Assembly (NCBI GenBank): GCA_913048435.1
Contig: CAJWWC010000001.1
Span: 151,281 to 215,280, forward strand
Direction: 5' to 3'
Length of the DNA: 64,000 bases
Source of the DNA: an uncultured Flavobacteriales bacterium
Lineage (GTDB): Bacteria; Bacteroidota; Bacteroidia; Flavobacteriales; UBA7312
The notes beneath the pieces are model-generated. The model made no database searches. It was not told where the DNA came from and was given only the letters and a program-made list of their open reading frames with translations. This document shows, piece after piece, positions 28,216 to 39,200 of this stretch (within the stretch, counting starts at the first letter, position 1; every line of letters starts with the position of its first letter). A program made the position numbers and the translations under genes.

Positions 28216-30204
28216 ATGAAAAAATATCTTATTTCCTTAATATTAGTAGTTCCATCAATTCTTTTCTCTCAAATCTTTAACCCAGTTGAATGGAAATTTT
28301 CTCTTGAGGATTTAGGAAGTAGTGAGTACAAAATTATTTTCAAAGCAAGTATTGATGATGGGTGGTATTTGTATTCTCAATTTGTTGAAGATGACGGACC
28401 TTTACCGACTACTTTCACTTTCTTCGAATCAGACGGCTATGAGCTTATTGGCACGACACAAGAGGGTGAGCCCAAACAAGAATACGACCCTAATTTTGAT
28501 ATGGTTTTATCTTATTTTATTAAAGAAGCTACATTCAGTCAAAAAGTTAAAGCAATTAGTCCTGATACCCAAGTCGATGGGGAGTTAATGTTTATGGTTT
28601 GTGATGCTACTCAATGTTTACCACCAGAATATGTTGATTTCTCTTTCATCTTAGGCTCAGCGTCTGATCAAGTCGAAACTAAGGATGTTGATGACGAAGA
28701 AAGTGTCTCATATCTTAATTTAGTATCAACTGATACTGAAGAATCTGAAAATGAAAATTCTAATAGAAAAGGCATGTGGAGCATATTTTTGATTGCTTTT
28801 TTAAGTGGCTTTGCGGCTCTGTTAACTCCATGTGTATTCCCTATGATACCAATGACAGTGAGCTATTTTACTAAGCAAAGTAAAAGTAGAGCAAAAGGTA
28901 TTTCTAATGCCATTATTTATGGTATATCTATCATTATTATTTACGTTGGACTAGGGGTAGGCGTATCTGCGGCATTTGGTCCTGAAGTGCTTAATAGTAT
29001 GGCTACTAACGCCTATTTTAATATTGCATTTTTTTTACTTCTTGTAGTTTTTGCGGCATCATTCTTAGGAGCTTTCGATTTAACATTACCACATTCCTGG
29101 ATAAATAAAGCTGACAAAGCCTCTGATAGAGGTGGTTTTATTGGCATATTTTTTATGGCATTGGTTTTAGCCTTAGTATCATTTTCATGTACAGGACCTA
29201 TTGTTGGAACTTTATTGGTAGAGGCTGCATCAGGTGGTAGTTATTTGGGACCAATTATTGGTATGCTAGGCTTTTCATTAGCTATTGCTTTACCATTTGC
29301 ACTTTTTGCAGCATTCCCTGGTTGGTTAAACACATTACCTCAATCAGGTGGTTGGCTAAACTCGGTAAAAGTTGTTTTAGGATTTTTAGAGTTAGCACTT
29401 GCATTTAAATTCTTATCTAATGCAGACTTAGTATGGCAAACACACCTTTTGGAAAGAGAAGTGTTTATTGCTATATGGATTATCATATTTGGCTTCTTAA
29501 CAATGTATTTGTTAGGAATATTCAAGTTGGCGCACGATAGTGATTTAAAATATGTTTCGGTAGGTCGATTATTCACTGCTGTAATGACGGGAATGTTTAC
29601 AGTTTATATGATACCAGGTTTGTGGGGTGCTCCATTAAAAATTATAAATGCTTTCCCTCCTCCAATGCACTACAGTGAATCGCCATATGGTGTAGGTTAT
29701 ACTCAAGGCGGAGGAATTACTACTTCTCATTCTGAAGAGGAAGGTCAACATTTAGGTCCTCAAGGAATTATGGTTTTTCACGACTACGATAAAGGAATAG
29801 CCCATGCTAAAAAAGTAGGATTACCAATAATGATAGACTTTACAGGTTGGGCATGTGTAAATTGCCGTAAGATGGAAGAGCAAGTGTGGTCAGATTCAGA
29901 GGTTAAAAGAATACTTACTGAAGATGTTGTTCTTATTTCTTTGTATGTAGATGAAAGAACACCTTTGACTAAAGACGAACAATACGAGACGACTATAGCT
30001 GGTAAAAAGAAAAAGGTTAGAACAGTAGGCGATAAATGGACAGTTCTACAAGCCGAAAACTACAAAACCAACTCTCAACCATATTATGTTATACTGGATA
30101 ATGATGAAAATCAACTTGGGGTTTCTGCTAACTATCAAGATTATGGTGAGGTAGATTTATTCAAAACTTGGTTGAAAGAAGGCATAAACGAATTTTATCA
30201 GTAA
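28216..30204 (+). CDS. dsbD: DsbD-type thiol:disulfide interchange protein
   Basis: A 662-residue three-part protein. A signal peptide (ending near ILFSQ) is followed by an N-terminal periplasmic DsbD-alpha-like domain with the cysteine pair in CDATQC (~126-131). An eight-helix membrane domain follows, with LTPCVFPMIPM and FSCTGPIVG holding its two cysteines. The C-terminal thioredoxin-like domain has WACVNCRKME. It passes electrons from cytoplasmic thioredoxin to periplasmic proteins. All six expected cysteines are present. Confidence 0.93.
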   Translation: MKKYLISLILVVPSILFSQIFNPVEWKFSLEDLGSSEYKIIFKASIDDGWYLYSQFVEDDGPLPTTFTFFESDGYELIGTTQEGEPKQEYDPNFDMVLSYFIKEATFSQKVKAISPDTQVDGELMFMVCDATQCLPPEYVDFSFILGSASDQVETKDVDDEESVSYLNLVSTDTEESENENSNRKGMWSIFLIAFLSGFAALLTPCVFPMIPMTVSYFTKQSKSRAKGISNAIIYGISIIIIYVGLGVGVSAAFGPEVLNSMATNAYFNIAFFLLLVVFAASFLGAFDLTLPHSWINKADKASDRGGFIGIFFMALVLALVSFSCTGPIVGTLLVEAASGGSYLGPIIGMLGFSLAIALPFALFAAFPGWLNTLPQSGGWLNSVKVVLGFLELALAFKFLSNADLVWQTHLLEREVFIAIWIIIFGFLTMYLLGIFKLAHDSDLKYVSVGRLFTAVMTGMFTVYMIPGLWGAPLKIINAFPPPMHYSESPYGVGYTQGGGITTSHSEEEGQHLGPQGIMVFHDYDKGIAHAKKVGLPIMIDFTGWACVNCRKMEEQVWSDSEVKRILTEDVVLISLYVDERTPLTKDEQYETTIAGKKKKVRTVGDKWTVLQAENYKTNSQPYYVILDNDENQLGVSANYQDYGEVDLFKTWLKEGINEFYQ

Positions 30205-30216
30205 AAGAATACTTTC

Positions 30217-30783
30217 TTGGATTTTTATTTTGCAATAGAGGTTATTTCTGTCTTTTTTGGCTTATTGTTTTTAGTGTTACTCATTAGGCAAAATATTTTA
30301 TGTTGGTGGTTTGGAATTGCAGGCTCTTTATTAAGCATTTTTTTATTCTACCACAATAGATTATATTCAGAAGCGATACTCTATACGTATTACGTTTTTA
30401 TGGGATTTTATGGCTATAATTACTGGAGCAATAATAAATCTAAAAACAATTTATCTTTAAAGGTTAGTGAAAAGGGATTAGCTTTTCATTTGATGGCAAT
30501 AGTGGGTTCTGCTCTAACTGCTATTAGTTTAGGTTGGTATTTTGAAAATTATTCAGACGCCAACTCTCCATACTTGGATGCACTAACTACTATATTCAGT
30601 TTCTTTGCTACTTACCTTGAGGCTAAAAAAATTCTTTCAGCTTGGATTTATTGGATAATAATTAATGGATTAACTATTGGGTTGTACTTAACAAAAGGGT
30701 TAGACATTTATTCTATTCTATCTTTTATATATTGCGTGATGTCGTTTATCGGATATATCAAGTGGAAAAAAGAGCTTGTCTAA
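30217..30783 (+). CDS. pnuC: PnuC nicotinamide riboside transporter
   Basis: A 188-residue membrane protein with about seven hydrophobic segments and typical PnuC features: WWFGIAGSLLSI, YYVFMGFYGYNYW, ATYLEAKKILSAWIYWI. It takes up nicotinamide riboside by facilitated diffusion driven by phosphorylation inside the cell. The start is a TTG 12 bp after dsbD; no upstream ATG is in frame. The gene ends 1 bp before the convergent secA stop. With kynU/kmo in the same window, the cell may have both salvage and tryptophan-derived NAD routes (inference). Confidence 0.88.
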   Translation: MDFYFAIEVISVFFGLLFLVLLIRQNILCWWFGIAGSLLSIFLFYHNRLYSEAILYTYYVFMGFYGYNYWSNNKSKNNLSLKVSEKGLAFHLMAIVGSALTAISLGWYFENYSDANSPYLDALTTIFSFFATYLEAKKILSAWIYWIIINGLTIGLYLTKGLDIYSILSFIYCVMSFIGYIKWKKELV

Positions 30784-30784
30784 T

Positions 30785-33700
30785 TTATTTTCCGTGACAT
30801 TGTTTGAATTTCTTTCCGCTTCCACATGGGCATGGTTCATTTCTACCCACTTTTTGTTCTACTCTTACCGGTTGTAGGCGGGTTTGTTTTTTTGGTTCAG
30901 TGTTTGCATTGCCACCAATATCTTGACGGCCAGTTTGTAGTTTTTCTCTAGCAATTTTTTGCTCTTGTTGGACAGAAGTTTGTTCAGGAAGATTAGCTTT
31001 CATTAAAAAGGAGACGATATCTTTATTCACTTTTTCTATCATCTGTTTAAATAAGTTGAACGACTCAAACTTATAGATTAAAAGTGGGTCTTTTTGCTCA
31101 TAAGTAGCATTTTGAACGGATTGTTTTAAGTCATCAAGCTCTCTAAGGTTCTCTTTCCAAGATTCATCAATTATAGCTAAACTTACGCCTTTTTCTATAG
31201 ATAAAGGTATGTTTCCTCCTTCAGATTCAAAGGCTTCTTTCAAATTGGTAACCACCTGTAAGGTTTTTAAACCATCGGTAAATGGAATTACAATGTTTTG
31301 ATAGGTCGCCGATTGGTTTTCATATACGTCCTTAATGACAGGGTACGTCTTTTGCGCAATAACATCCGACTTTATTTTATAATTTATTATGGCATTTTGG
31401 TAAAGCATATTGGTTAAGTCCTCAGATTTTAGTGATTTGAATTCGGCTTCATCAACTGGGCAATCAATGCTCAAAAAACGAATAAGTTCAAGTTTGAACC
31501 CTTCAAAATCCTGTAATGTTTGATACTCATTAACAATGGTCTCTGAGGTATCGTAAATCATATTATCAATATCTACAGCTAGTCTTTCGCCAAATAATGC
31601 GTGTTTTCTTTTCTTATAGATGACGGTTCTTTGAGCATTCATGACATCATCATACTCAAGTAGTCGTTTTCTTATACCAAAGTTGTTTTCTTCTACTTTC
31701 TTTTGAGCACGTTCAATGGACTTGGTTATCATAGAGTGTTGTATGACTTCACCTTCTTCAAGACCCATTCTATCCATCATTTTAGCAATTCTATCTGAGC
31801 CAAACAATCGCATTAAGTTATCCTCTAGAGATACAAAGAATTGTGATGAACCAGGGTCTCCTTGACGTCCTGCACGACCTCTTAGCTGCCTATCAACTCT
31901 TCGAGAGTCGTGGCGTTCAGTACCAATGATAGCTAATCCGCCATTTGCTTTGACTTCATCAGAAAGTTTGATATCTGTACCACGACCCGCCATATTAGTT
32001 GCTATGGTCACATTACCACCTTTTCCAGCTTCGGCTACAATGTCGGCTTCTTTTTGATGAAGTTTTGCATTAAGTACATTGTGCTTAATATTTTTCATTT
32101 TAAGTAGTCTACTAAGTAGCTCTGAAATTTCTACAGAGGTTGTACCTACTAAAACGGGTCTTCCTTGCTTACTCAATTCAACAATCTCGTCTATAACTGC
32201 ATTGTATTTTTCTCTTGCAGTCTTGTAAACTTTGTCTTCTTTATCATCTCTTTGAATAGGGCGATTTGTAGGAATTACAACTACATCTAATTCATAGATA
32301 TCCCAAAATTCTCCAGCTTCAGTTTCAGCCGTACCGGTCATTCCAGAAAGTTTGTTGTACATTCTGAAATAGTTTTGTAGAGTAATGGTAGCAAAGGTTT
32401 GGGTTGCTGCTTCTATTTTTACGTTTTCTTTAGCCTCTATAGCTTGGTGTAGGCCATCAGAATAACGTCTTCCGTCCATGATACGACCGGTTTGTTCATC
32501 AACAATCTTTACTTTGTTATCCATTAAAACGTATTCTACATCTTTCTCAAAGAGTGTGTAAGCTTTTAGTAATTGATTTACTGAGTGAATACGTTCACTT
32601 TTGATGGAATAATCTCTCATTAGCTCGTCTTTTTTGACGAGCTTTTCTTTTTCTGATAAATCGGATTTTTCTAGTAAAGCTATTTCAGCACCGACATCTG
32701 GCATAATAAAAAAGTTGTTATCGTCTGAATTGCTGGTTATTAGGTCAATTCCTTTGTCGGTCAGTTCAATAGCATTGTGTTGTTCATCAATTACAAAAAA
32801 GAGGTCTTCATCGACTTTTGGCATCTCTTTGCCTTGATCTTGCATGTAGAAGTTTTCTGTTTTTTGCAATAAAGTTCTTACGCCATCCTCGCTTAAGTAT
32901 TTGATGAGCGCTTTATTTTTAGGAAGTCCTCTATACGCTCTAAGTAATTTAAAACCTCCTTCTTTGTCGTTTCCTTCATTAATTAGTTTTTTAGCATCAG
33001 CTAAAACTGTATTAACAAATTTCTTTTGAGCATCTACTAGGGAGCTGATTTTATGTTTCAATTCACCAAATTCGTGTTTATCGCCTGTAGGTGTAGGTCC
33101 AGAAATGATTAATGGTGTACGTGCATCATCAATTAATACTGAATCCACCTCATCAACAATAGCATAATTATGAGGTCTTTGAACTAAATCTTGAGGCCTT
33201 CTAGCCATATTATCTCTTAAGTAATCAAAGCCAAACTCATTGTTTGTTCCATATGTAATGTCAGCCAAATATGCCTTTCTTCTTTCTTCAGAGTTAGGCT
33301 GATGTCTGTCAATACAGTCTATTGTTAATCCGTGAAATTGATAAATAGGACCCATCCATTCGCAGTCTCTTTTTGCTAAATAATCGTTAACCGTCACTAG
33401 GTGAACACCTTTTCCTGCTAAGGCATTTAAATAAACGGGTAGGGTAGCAGAAAGTGTTTTACCCTCACCTGTCTGCATTTCTGCAATCCTACCTGAGTGT
33501 AATACATATCCACCAATTAATTGAACGTCATAATGAACCATATTCCATTCAATTTCATTTCCTGCAGCTATCCATTTGTTATGAAAGGTAGCTTGTCCTC
33601 CCTTAATCTCTACATTGCTATATTCTGTAGCCAAGTCCTTATCAAAGTCATTGGCAGAAACAATAATGTTACCTTGTGAAAAGCGTAAGGCTGTTTCTTT

Positions 33701-34048
33701 TACAACTGCAAAGGCTTCTGGCAAAATCTCCTCAAGCTTTTCTGCGGTTGTATTAGTGATTTCTTTTTGTAGTTTATCTATTTGGCTGTATATATCTTCC
33801 TTTATTTGAGGTTCTATTTCAAAATTTTCAACTTTTTCATAAAGAGATTTAATATCACTTTCTAGCTTATGATTAGCGTCTTTTATTTGTTTTTTGAAAG
33901 ATTCGGTTTTTTGCCTTAGTTCGTCGTTAGAAAGTGCTTGAATAGATGGATATACTGATTTAATCTTATCAATGATAGGATTAATCTCTTTTAAATCCTT
34001 ATCATATTTATTTCCAAAAATTTTTTTTGTAAAATCAAATAGTCCCAT
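30785..34048 (-). CDS. secA: Preprotein translocase ATPase SecA, long form
   Basis: 1087 residues, about 190 longer than E. coli SecA, as is usual in Bacteroidota, where the helicase domains carry insertions (for example ~330-430 with [14 protein letters not shown]). Walker A is [12 protein letters not shown], and the [29 protein letters not shown] and AGRGTDIKL motifs are intact. The C-terminus holds the SEC-C zinc motif [15 protein letters not shown]. It drives secretion through SecYEG. A -7 box lies 33 bp upstream of the ATG. Confidence 0.97.
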   Translation of the reverse strand: MGLFDFTKKIFGNKYDKDLKEINPIIDKIKSVYPSIQALSNDELRQKTESFKKQIKDANHKLESDIKSLYEKVENFEIEPQIKEDIYSQIDKLQKEITNTTAEKLEEILPEAFAVVKETALRFSQGNIIVSANDFDKDLATEYSNVEIKGGQATFHNKWIAAGNEIEWNMVHYDVQLIGGYVLHSGRIAEMQTGEGKTLSATLPVYLNALAGKGVHLVTVNDYLAKRDCEWMGPIYQFHGLTIDCIDRHQPNSEERRKAYLADITYGTNNEFGFDYLRDNMARRPQDLVQRPHNYAIVDEVDSVLIDDARTPLIISGPTPTGDKHEFGELKHKISSLVDAQKKFVNTVLADAKKLINEGNDKEGGFKLLRAYRGLPKNKALIKYLSEDGVRTLLQKTENFYMQDQGKEMPKVDEDLFFVIDEQHNAIELTDKGIDLITSNSDDNNFFIMPDVGAEIALLEKSDLSEKEKLVKKDELMRDYSIKSERIHSVNQLLKAYTLFEKDVEYVLMDNKVKIVDEQTGRIMDGRRYSDGLHQAIEAKENVKIEAATQTFATITLQNYFRMYNKLSGMTGTAETEAGEFWDIYELDVVVIPTNRPIQRDDKEDKVYKTAREKYNAVIDEIVELSKQGRPVLVGTTSVEISELLSRLLKMKNIKHNVLNAKLHQKEADIVAEAGKGGNVTIATNMAGRGTDIKLSDEVKANGGLAIIGTERHDSRRVDRQLRGRAGRQGDPGSSQFFVSLEDNLMRLFGSDRIAKMMDRMGLEEGEVIQHSMITKSIERAQKKVEENNFGIRKRLLEYDDVMNAQRTVIYKKRKHALFGERLAVDIDNMIYDTSETIVNEYQTLQDFEGFKLELIRFLSIDCPVDEAEFKSLKSEDLTNMLYQNAIINYKIKSDVIAQKTYPVIKDVYENQSATYQNIVIPFTDGLKTLQVVTNLKEAFESEGGNIPLSIEKGVSLAIIDESWKENLRELDDLKQSVQNATYEQKDPLLIYKFESFNLFKQMIEKVNKDIVSFLMKANLPEQTSVQQEQKIAREKLQTGRQDIGGNANTEPKKQTRLQPVRVEQKVGRNEPCPCGSGKKFKQCHGK

Positions 34049-34081
34049 CTCTTAAATTTATACTGTTAAATAACGGACTAG

Positions 34082-34089
34082 CAAATTTA
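34082..34089 (-). promoter_or_regulatory. -7 promoter box of secA
   Basis: TAAATTTG on the minus strand, matching TAnnTTTG, 33 bp before the secA ATG. It lies after the terminator of the upstream DUF2795 gene, so secA has its own promoter. The -33 element is unclear. Confidence 0.4.
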
Positions 34090-34123
34090 CTTTTTTAAGA
34101 AATATATATCGCTTTTTGAATAC

Positions 34124-34146
34124 AAAAAAAGCTGCTAATTTGCAGC
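34124..34146 (-). terminator. Terminator of the DUF2795 gene
   Basis: A 5-bp GC-rich stem GCTGC / GCAGC with a 6-base loop, followed on the minus strand by a T-run of seven. It starts 8 bp past the stop codon at 34155. Confidence 0.65.
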
Positions 34147-34154
34147 CTAATTTA

Positions 34155-34376
34155 TTAATATTCGTCCTCGTTAAAGAAGAAATCGTCTTTATCTGGATAA
34201 TCAGGCCAAATATCTTCAATTGAATCAAACATTTCGCCATCATCTTCTAGTTCTTGGAGATTTTCTACAACTTCCATTGGTGCACCTGATCGAATTGCAA
34301 AATCTATAAGCTCATCTTTGTTTGCAGGCCAAGGTGCGTCTTCAAGTTTTGATGCTAGTTCTAATGTCCAGTACAT
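34155..34376 (-). CDS. DUF2795 domain protein
   Basis: The track starts this frame at a TTG (34397). The ATG at 34376 is better: the strong promoter at 34395-34424 overlaps the TTG, and MYWTLELASKLEDAPWPANKDEL begins at the normal place. The 73-residue acidic protein matches the small DUF2795 family that is common in Bacteroidota, with the conserved WPANKDELIDFAIRSGAP segment (N-terminal 40 residues) and an acidic tail ending FFFNEDEY. The function is unknown. It is monocistronic, with its own promoter and terminator, which suggests strong independent expression. Confidence 0.85.
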   Translation of the reverse strand: MYWTLELASKLEDAPWPANKDELIDFAIRSGAPMEVVENLQELEDDGEMFDSIEDIWPDYPDKDDFFFNEDEY

Positions 34377-34394
34377 AACTTTAAATTTTTTTTG

Positions 34395-34424
34395 CAAAAG
34401 TAATTTTTTTAGTCAAATAGACAA
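34395..34424 (-). promoter_or_regulatory. Full promoter TTG-N19-TACTTTTG for the DUF2795 gene
   Basis: On the minus strand TTG (34424-34422), 19 bases, then TACTTTTG (34402-34395). The spacing and both boxes fit the Bacteroidota consensus. It leaves an 18-base gap to the ATG at 34376 and rules out the TTG start used by the ORF track. Confidence 0.65.
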
Positions 34425-34430
34425 GACTTT

Positions 34431-34979
34431 TTATGACCTGGGATTCCAAGGAATTTCATTAGCATTTAATTTTTTTGTTAAAAAACGACTTAGTACAAAC
34501 AAATAGTCTGATAATCGATTTAAATATTTGAGAATTAAATTAAATTGAAGTGTAGTCTCTGGTAATTCAACAACCAAGCGTTCTGCTCTTCGGCAAATAC
34601 ATCTTGCTATGTGACAATATGAAACAATTGTGTGCCCGCCTGGTAAAATAAATGATTTCATTACTTCTAAATCTTCATTCATTTTATCAATTTCATTTTC
34701 AAGCAGATTGACATCTTTTTCATCAATAAGTGGAAGTTTCATTTTATTGGAAGTGCTATCATAAGCCAGTAATGCTCCTATCGTGAACAATCGATCCTGT
34801 ATTTCAATTAACATATCATAGGATTGTTGTTCAATATTTTGATCTCTAATTAAGCCAATGTGTGAGTTCAGTTCATCAATTGTACCATATGCGTCAATTC
34901 TTAAATTATTTTTTTTTACTCTTTTACCTCCTAACAGTTGAGTTGTTCCTTTGTCCCCTTTTTTTGTGTAAATCTTCAT
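34431..34979 (-). CDS. PduO-type cob(I)alamin adenosyltransferase
   Basis: A 182-residue protein starting MKIYTKKGDKGTTQLLGGKRV, the ATP-binding P-loop-like N-terminus of PduO-type adenosyltransferases. YGTIDELNSHIG and the cofactor-site segment RCICRRAERLV with NRLSDYLFVLSR follow. It transfers the adenosyl group of ATP to cob(I)alamin, which supports enzymes such as methylmalonyl-CoA mutase. It lies 9 bp after the LolD-like gene in a minus-strand operon. No riboswitch is seen. Confidence 0.93.
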   Translation of the reverse strand: MKIYTKKGDKGTTQLLGGKRVKKNNLRIDAYGTIDELNSHIGLIRDQNIEQQSYDMLIEIQDRLFTIGALLAYDSTSNKMKLPLIDEKDVNLLENEIDKMNEDLEVMKSFILPGGHTIVSYCHIARCICRRAERLVVELPETTLQFNLILKYLNRLSDYLFVLSRFLTKKLNANEIPWNPRS

Positions 34980-34988
34980 TGTTTAAGT

Positions 34989-35684
34989 TTATTGCTTGTG
35001 TGGTTTATTGTTTTCATCGCTTTCTATTTCACCGTCTTTAAGCCTAATTATTCGATGTGCATAATGTGCAATGTCTTCCTCATGTGTTACAATAATTATT
35101 GTGTTACCATTCTTATGAATATTTTGGAAAAGAGCCATAATTTCTTCAGATGTTGTGCTGTCAAGGTTACCAGTTGGTTCATCAGCTAGAATTATAGAAG
35201 GATTGTTTACCAAAGCTCTAGCTACTGCTACACGCTGTCTTTGTCCTCCTGAAAGCTCATTTGGTCTATGTTTAATTCTATCTGAAAGATTTACTTTATC
35301 AAGAGCATTTAATGCTTTTTGATTTCTTTCTTTTTTATCAAAACCAGAGTATACTAGTGGTAGCATAACATTCTCTAGAGCTGAGGACTTGGGAAGTAAA
35401 TTGAAGCTTTGAAAAACAAAACCTATTTCTTTGTTTCTGATTTCAGCTAATCTATTATCCTTTAATGAGCTTACATTTTTATTTGCTAGCTTGTAATTTC
35501 CTTTTGTAGGAGTGTCCAAACATCCTAGAATATTCATTAGAGTTGATTTGCCTGAACCAGACTGTCCCATAAGAGCAACAAACTCATTTTTTTCTATGGA
35601 AATACTAATATTTTTCAACGCTTTGATAACTTCATTACCAACATGAAAATGCCTTGAAATATTATTTACTTCGATAATTGCCAT
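34989..35684 (-). CDS. LolD-like ABC transporter ATPase
   Basis: A 231-residue ATPase of the MacB/LolD/FtsE group: Walker [10 protein letters not shown] (40-48), Q-loop [11 protein letters not shown], signature [15 protein letters not shown], Walker [13 protein letters not shown]. Such ATPases serve lipoprotein release (LolCDE) or MacB-type efflux. No permease gene is adjacent, so its partner lies elsewhere. It is 9 bp upstream of the adenosyltransferase and 18 bp downstream of the methyltransferase remnant. Confidence 0.88.
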   Translation of the reverse strand: MAIIEVNNISRHFHVGNEVIKALKNISISIEKNEFVALMGQSGSGKSTLMNILGCLDTPTKGNYKLANKNVSSLKDNRLAEIRNKEIGFVFQSFNLLPKSSALENVMLPLVYSGFDKKERNQKALNALDKVNLSDRIKHRPNELSGGQRQRVAVARALVNNPSIILADEPTGNLDSTTSEEIMALFQNIHKNGNTIIIVTHEEDIAHYAHRIIRLKDGEIESDENNKPHKQ

Positions 35685-35702
35685 ATATTTTTGTAAACTT
35701 AA

Positions 35703-36206
35703 TTAAAAGCGTAAAATAAAATTTTGCTTTACTTGTTCTTTCCTAAAAAAGATAATTCCTGCGAAAAATAAATCAATACTTACAGTTATTTTTTTTTTAG
35801 AAATTATTTTTTTCCACAATATATTATACTCTTTTGATTTATGAATATTGTAAATAAATACAATACTTTTATTGTGAAAAAAATTTAAGTTTTTTTCTTT
35901 TGTAAATAGCTCTAGAAAATTGCTGTTCATGATATCAAAAAATATAAAGTCTAAAGTTTGCAAACATTCATTTTCTTTAATATCTTTTAGATTAAGTACT
36001 TTTTTTAAATTATAGTAATTAATTATTCTGTGTATTAATTTTGAATACTTTAGTTTTACAAAATTGAAATTTTGATTTTTTTTGGAGCTTTTATCATTCA
36101 AAACTTTAACGATAAAATCATAAACAAATGGAGAATGAATACTATATTTAGATTTGCTAAATAGTAAATAATACAGATAATCTATATAAAATTGCAGTTT
36201 ACGCAC
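35703..36206 (-). CDS. Internally deleted SAM methyltransferase-like protein (probable remnant)
   Basis: This 167-residue product starts like a Bacteroidota class I SAM methyltransferase family (MRKLQFYIDYLYYLLFSKSKYSIHSPFVYDF) and ends like it (VSIDLFFAGIIFFRKEQVKQNFILRF). Relatives I know of are about 240-260 residues. Here the middle is short, and no glycine-rich SAM motif I (ExGxGxG) is present. Only DFIFFDI and IHKSKEYN look like late-domain pieces. The frame is open, so this may be a recent internal deletion or a repurposed small protein. The homology statement rests on memory of the family, not on a search. Confidence 0.55.
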   Translation of the reverse strand: MRKLQFYIDYLYYLLFSKSKYSIHSPFVYDFIVKVLNDKSSKKNQNFNFVKLKYSKLIHRIINYYNLKKVLNLKDIKENECLQTLDFIFFDIMNSNFLELFTKEKNLNFFHNKSIVFIYNIHKSKEYNILWKKIISKKKITVSIDLFFAGIIFFRKEQVKQNFILRF

Positions 36207-36222
36207 TTTAAAAATTTTATAA

Positions 36223-39200
36223 CTATCTCAATAATGTAATTGAGCCCTTTTTTTCTATTTTATTACCTGTCATATTAGATTCTACTTTTAGTAGGTATAA
36301 ATACACCCCTGAGGGTACTTGATTTCCGTTATTGTATGAGCCGTCCCATGATTTATTTAAATCATTACTTTGAAATATAGTCTCTCCAAATCGATTAAAT
36401 ATTTCTAATTTATATTTTACACCTTGAACAGAATATACTGATACTTCAAAGTTATTGTGTAAGTTATCGAAATTACTTGGTGTAAAAGAATTTGGTACAT
36501 ATACCTCAAATATTTCTTTAAAGTTAGCTTTAATATTATCTGTGTGCTCCACTGCATAACCTACATTTAAATTATTTAAATTAGGGCTTAGGATATTTTT
36601 TTCTAGTTCCCAATGAGAAAATCTCCAGCCATCAGATGCAATAGCTTCTAAATTAACAGATTCACCTGCAGCGTAAGAAACTGTCAGTGTAGTATCTTCA
36701 ACAATAATATTGTTGGCTCTAATTTTACCGCTAGCAATAGGAAATATGTCGTAAGTAACATCATAAAAAATATTAGCATCATAAAATATAGTTATGGTAT
36801 CAGATTTGTCAACACTAAATGAAAAAATAGGTGATATTGATTCTCCTGAAAAATAATTATTATTTGAAATCATATACAAATAATCCCAAGCTAAATTTGA
36901 TTTTGCTTCCAGATTAATATTTGTTCCATAAAATTCAGTTGATGTATAAGGAAATGATGTAATTACACTATTATTTATTTCGATTTCTACTTCGGCGTTT
37001 GCTGGTTCAACAATGTAAGTTAGATTAAACATTTGTTGGTTTAGATGTAATATTATAGTATCCGAACTGTTAGTTGATACATTGACATTTTCAACAGCGG
37101 TATTTGGAGAAAATGAATGATTTGAACTACTCCAAAATCCCATTTCCCAACCTAAATTTGGTTGAGCACCAATAGTTAAGTTAGTATTTTCTGGAAACGA
37201 TTGTACGTGGGGAAATGTTGTAATTGAACTACCGTTAATTAAAATATTACCAGCTCCAACTGGTTCAACTAAAAAAGTAATATCATTAGCATCAAAATAA
37301 AACACGATAGTTATATCGCCTAAAAGCTCTAATGAGAATTCCGTATCGGTTTCATTGTAGTTATAATTATCATTACTAATAATTTCATAGTAAGAGAAAT
37401 TGCCACTAGTGACACTAAAATCAATATCAATTCCACCAAAGAATTCTCCGTTCAATGGAGTGTTAGATTCATTAACATCGAAAAAGTTATTAAAATCAAC
37501 TTCGCCAATACCATTAATTACTACGTTTACATTGAATGGTCCTTCAACTTCATAGCAATCTACAATTGCAGCGTTCAAAAATGTACAGCGATCATTCATG
37601 AATTCTTTCATGTCATTGACATTATCCATCCATTCGTTGTAGGTACCTCCCCACATGTCAATTTGGTCTTGCATTTCAGGCTCTATTATCCCTATTAGAC
37701 TATCAAGGTGAGCAATCATAAATTCACAAGATAAATAAGAATTTGAAAGATTTGACCATCTGTTAATGTAATTGTCAAAAAATTCTTCATTTTCAATCAA
37801 AGCATTCCAAATGGGTATGTGCCCTTGACCACCAATATTCCCTAATGACTCAGGGTCGCAAGGGTCGGCATCGGGACCATCATTAGGAATACCTGTGTAA
37901 TTAGCACCGTGGTCAAAAGTATTGTCCATATCCCAAAGAGCGTAGCGCCATTTCTTTTTGTCTCCATCCTCTTTAAGACCCCTCCACCATGCTGTATTCC
38001 AATTTAGCCAATCAGAATTTACTATGTAAGAATTAAGAATGAAGTAATCAATTAAACTCCCAACATTATAACGATCTTTGACGTATTCGTAATTGGCTTG
38101 AACACTCATGTCATTGCCGGTTATGTAGTTTCTTATATCATTCCATAAATTTTCAACATCGTTAGGGTTTTGTTCATCTGTTAATACATCTACCCATGTT
38201 ACGCCCCAAGTTTTTAGAAATGCTACAGAATCTTGATCGTAATACTTATCTGTAAAGTCTAAATCATCCACTTTTTCTCTAAGTTCGTATACGCCCCAAT
38301 ATTCACCATTTAGATACATGACGCACGATTCATGTGAACGTTCATCAAGTCTCAACTTAGCAACTTGTGATAGAGACTGTACATAAGCATCTCTGATATG
38401 TGCCCCTGAGCTTCCGTAAGCAAATGGATAGTTGTCGTTTGCAGCACATTTTACAATAAATCTTTGGAATCTATCTCTATCAATATCATTAAAAACTTCA
38501 CCTTTAATTGCATAGTTATAACCAAATTGATCTCTTGTGATGTAATCAAATCCTCTTTGTTGATAGGCCCAAGAATCATTTCCGTGTTCGTTAAACTCAC
38601 CTCTAGCTTTATCAAATAAACTACCATCGGGGTTATAGATTTCAAAAGTTCCAAATGGCTCTATTTGATTTCCTCCAGCAATTAATTCATATAGTTCAGG
38701 AGTATTAGGATTATTCGACTCTCTTCCTGAAACAGAGAGAATTTTAACGGTATGTGAAGTTCCGATGAAAAAGGTGCCAAATTCCATGAAACTAGGTAAT
38801 ATTTCTGGATTATCACTGTATGCAACAGCTTTAAGAACGGTCGTGTTATTAATAGGTATTGGGCCATTATATTCATTGTCACTATTATCAGGTAAGCTGC
38901 CGTCGGTTGTGAAAAATATAGTTAATCCAGGATCTGCATCAATAGTTACATTAATAGGATTAGGACTAATACCAGGTGCTGGGTTGAAAGATGGTTTTGT
39001 AGCATATTCTATATATCCGCCTGTGTTTATGTTTCCAGGAGTAGGATTAGTGAATATACCCATAGAAGCATCTGTGTAAGTTAATCTTCCCCTTGACGAA
39101 TTAGTAAGACATGGTTTGATAAATACAGAGTCAATGATGGTTGTCCCATCAGGATCTGTTAAAATAATCCATTCATTACCCTTAGTTTGGTGCAGTTTGA

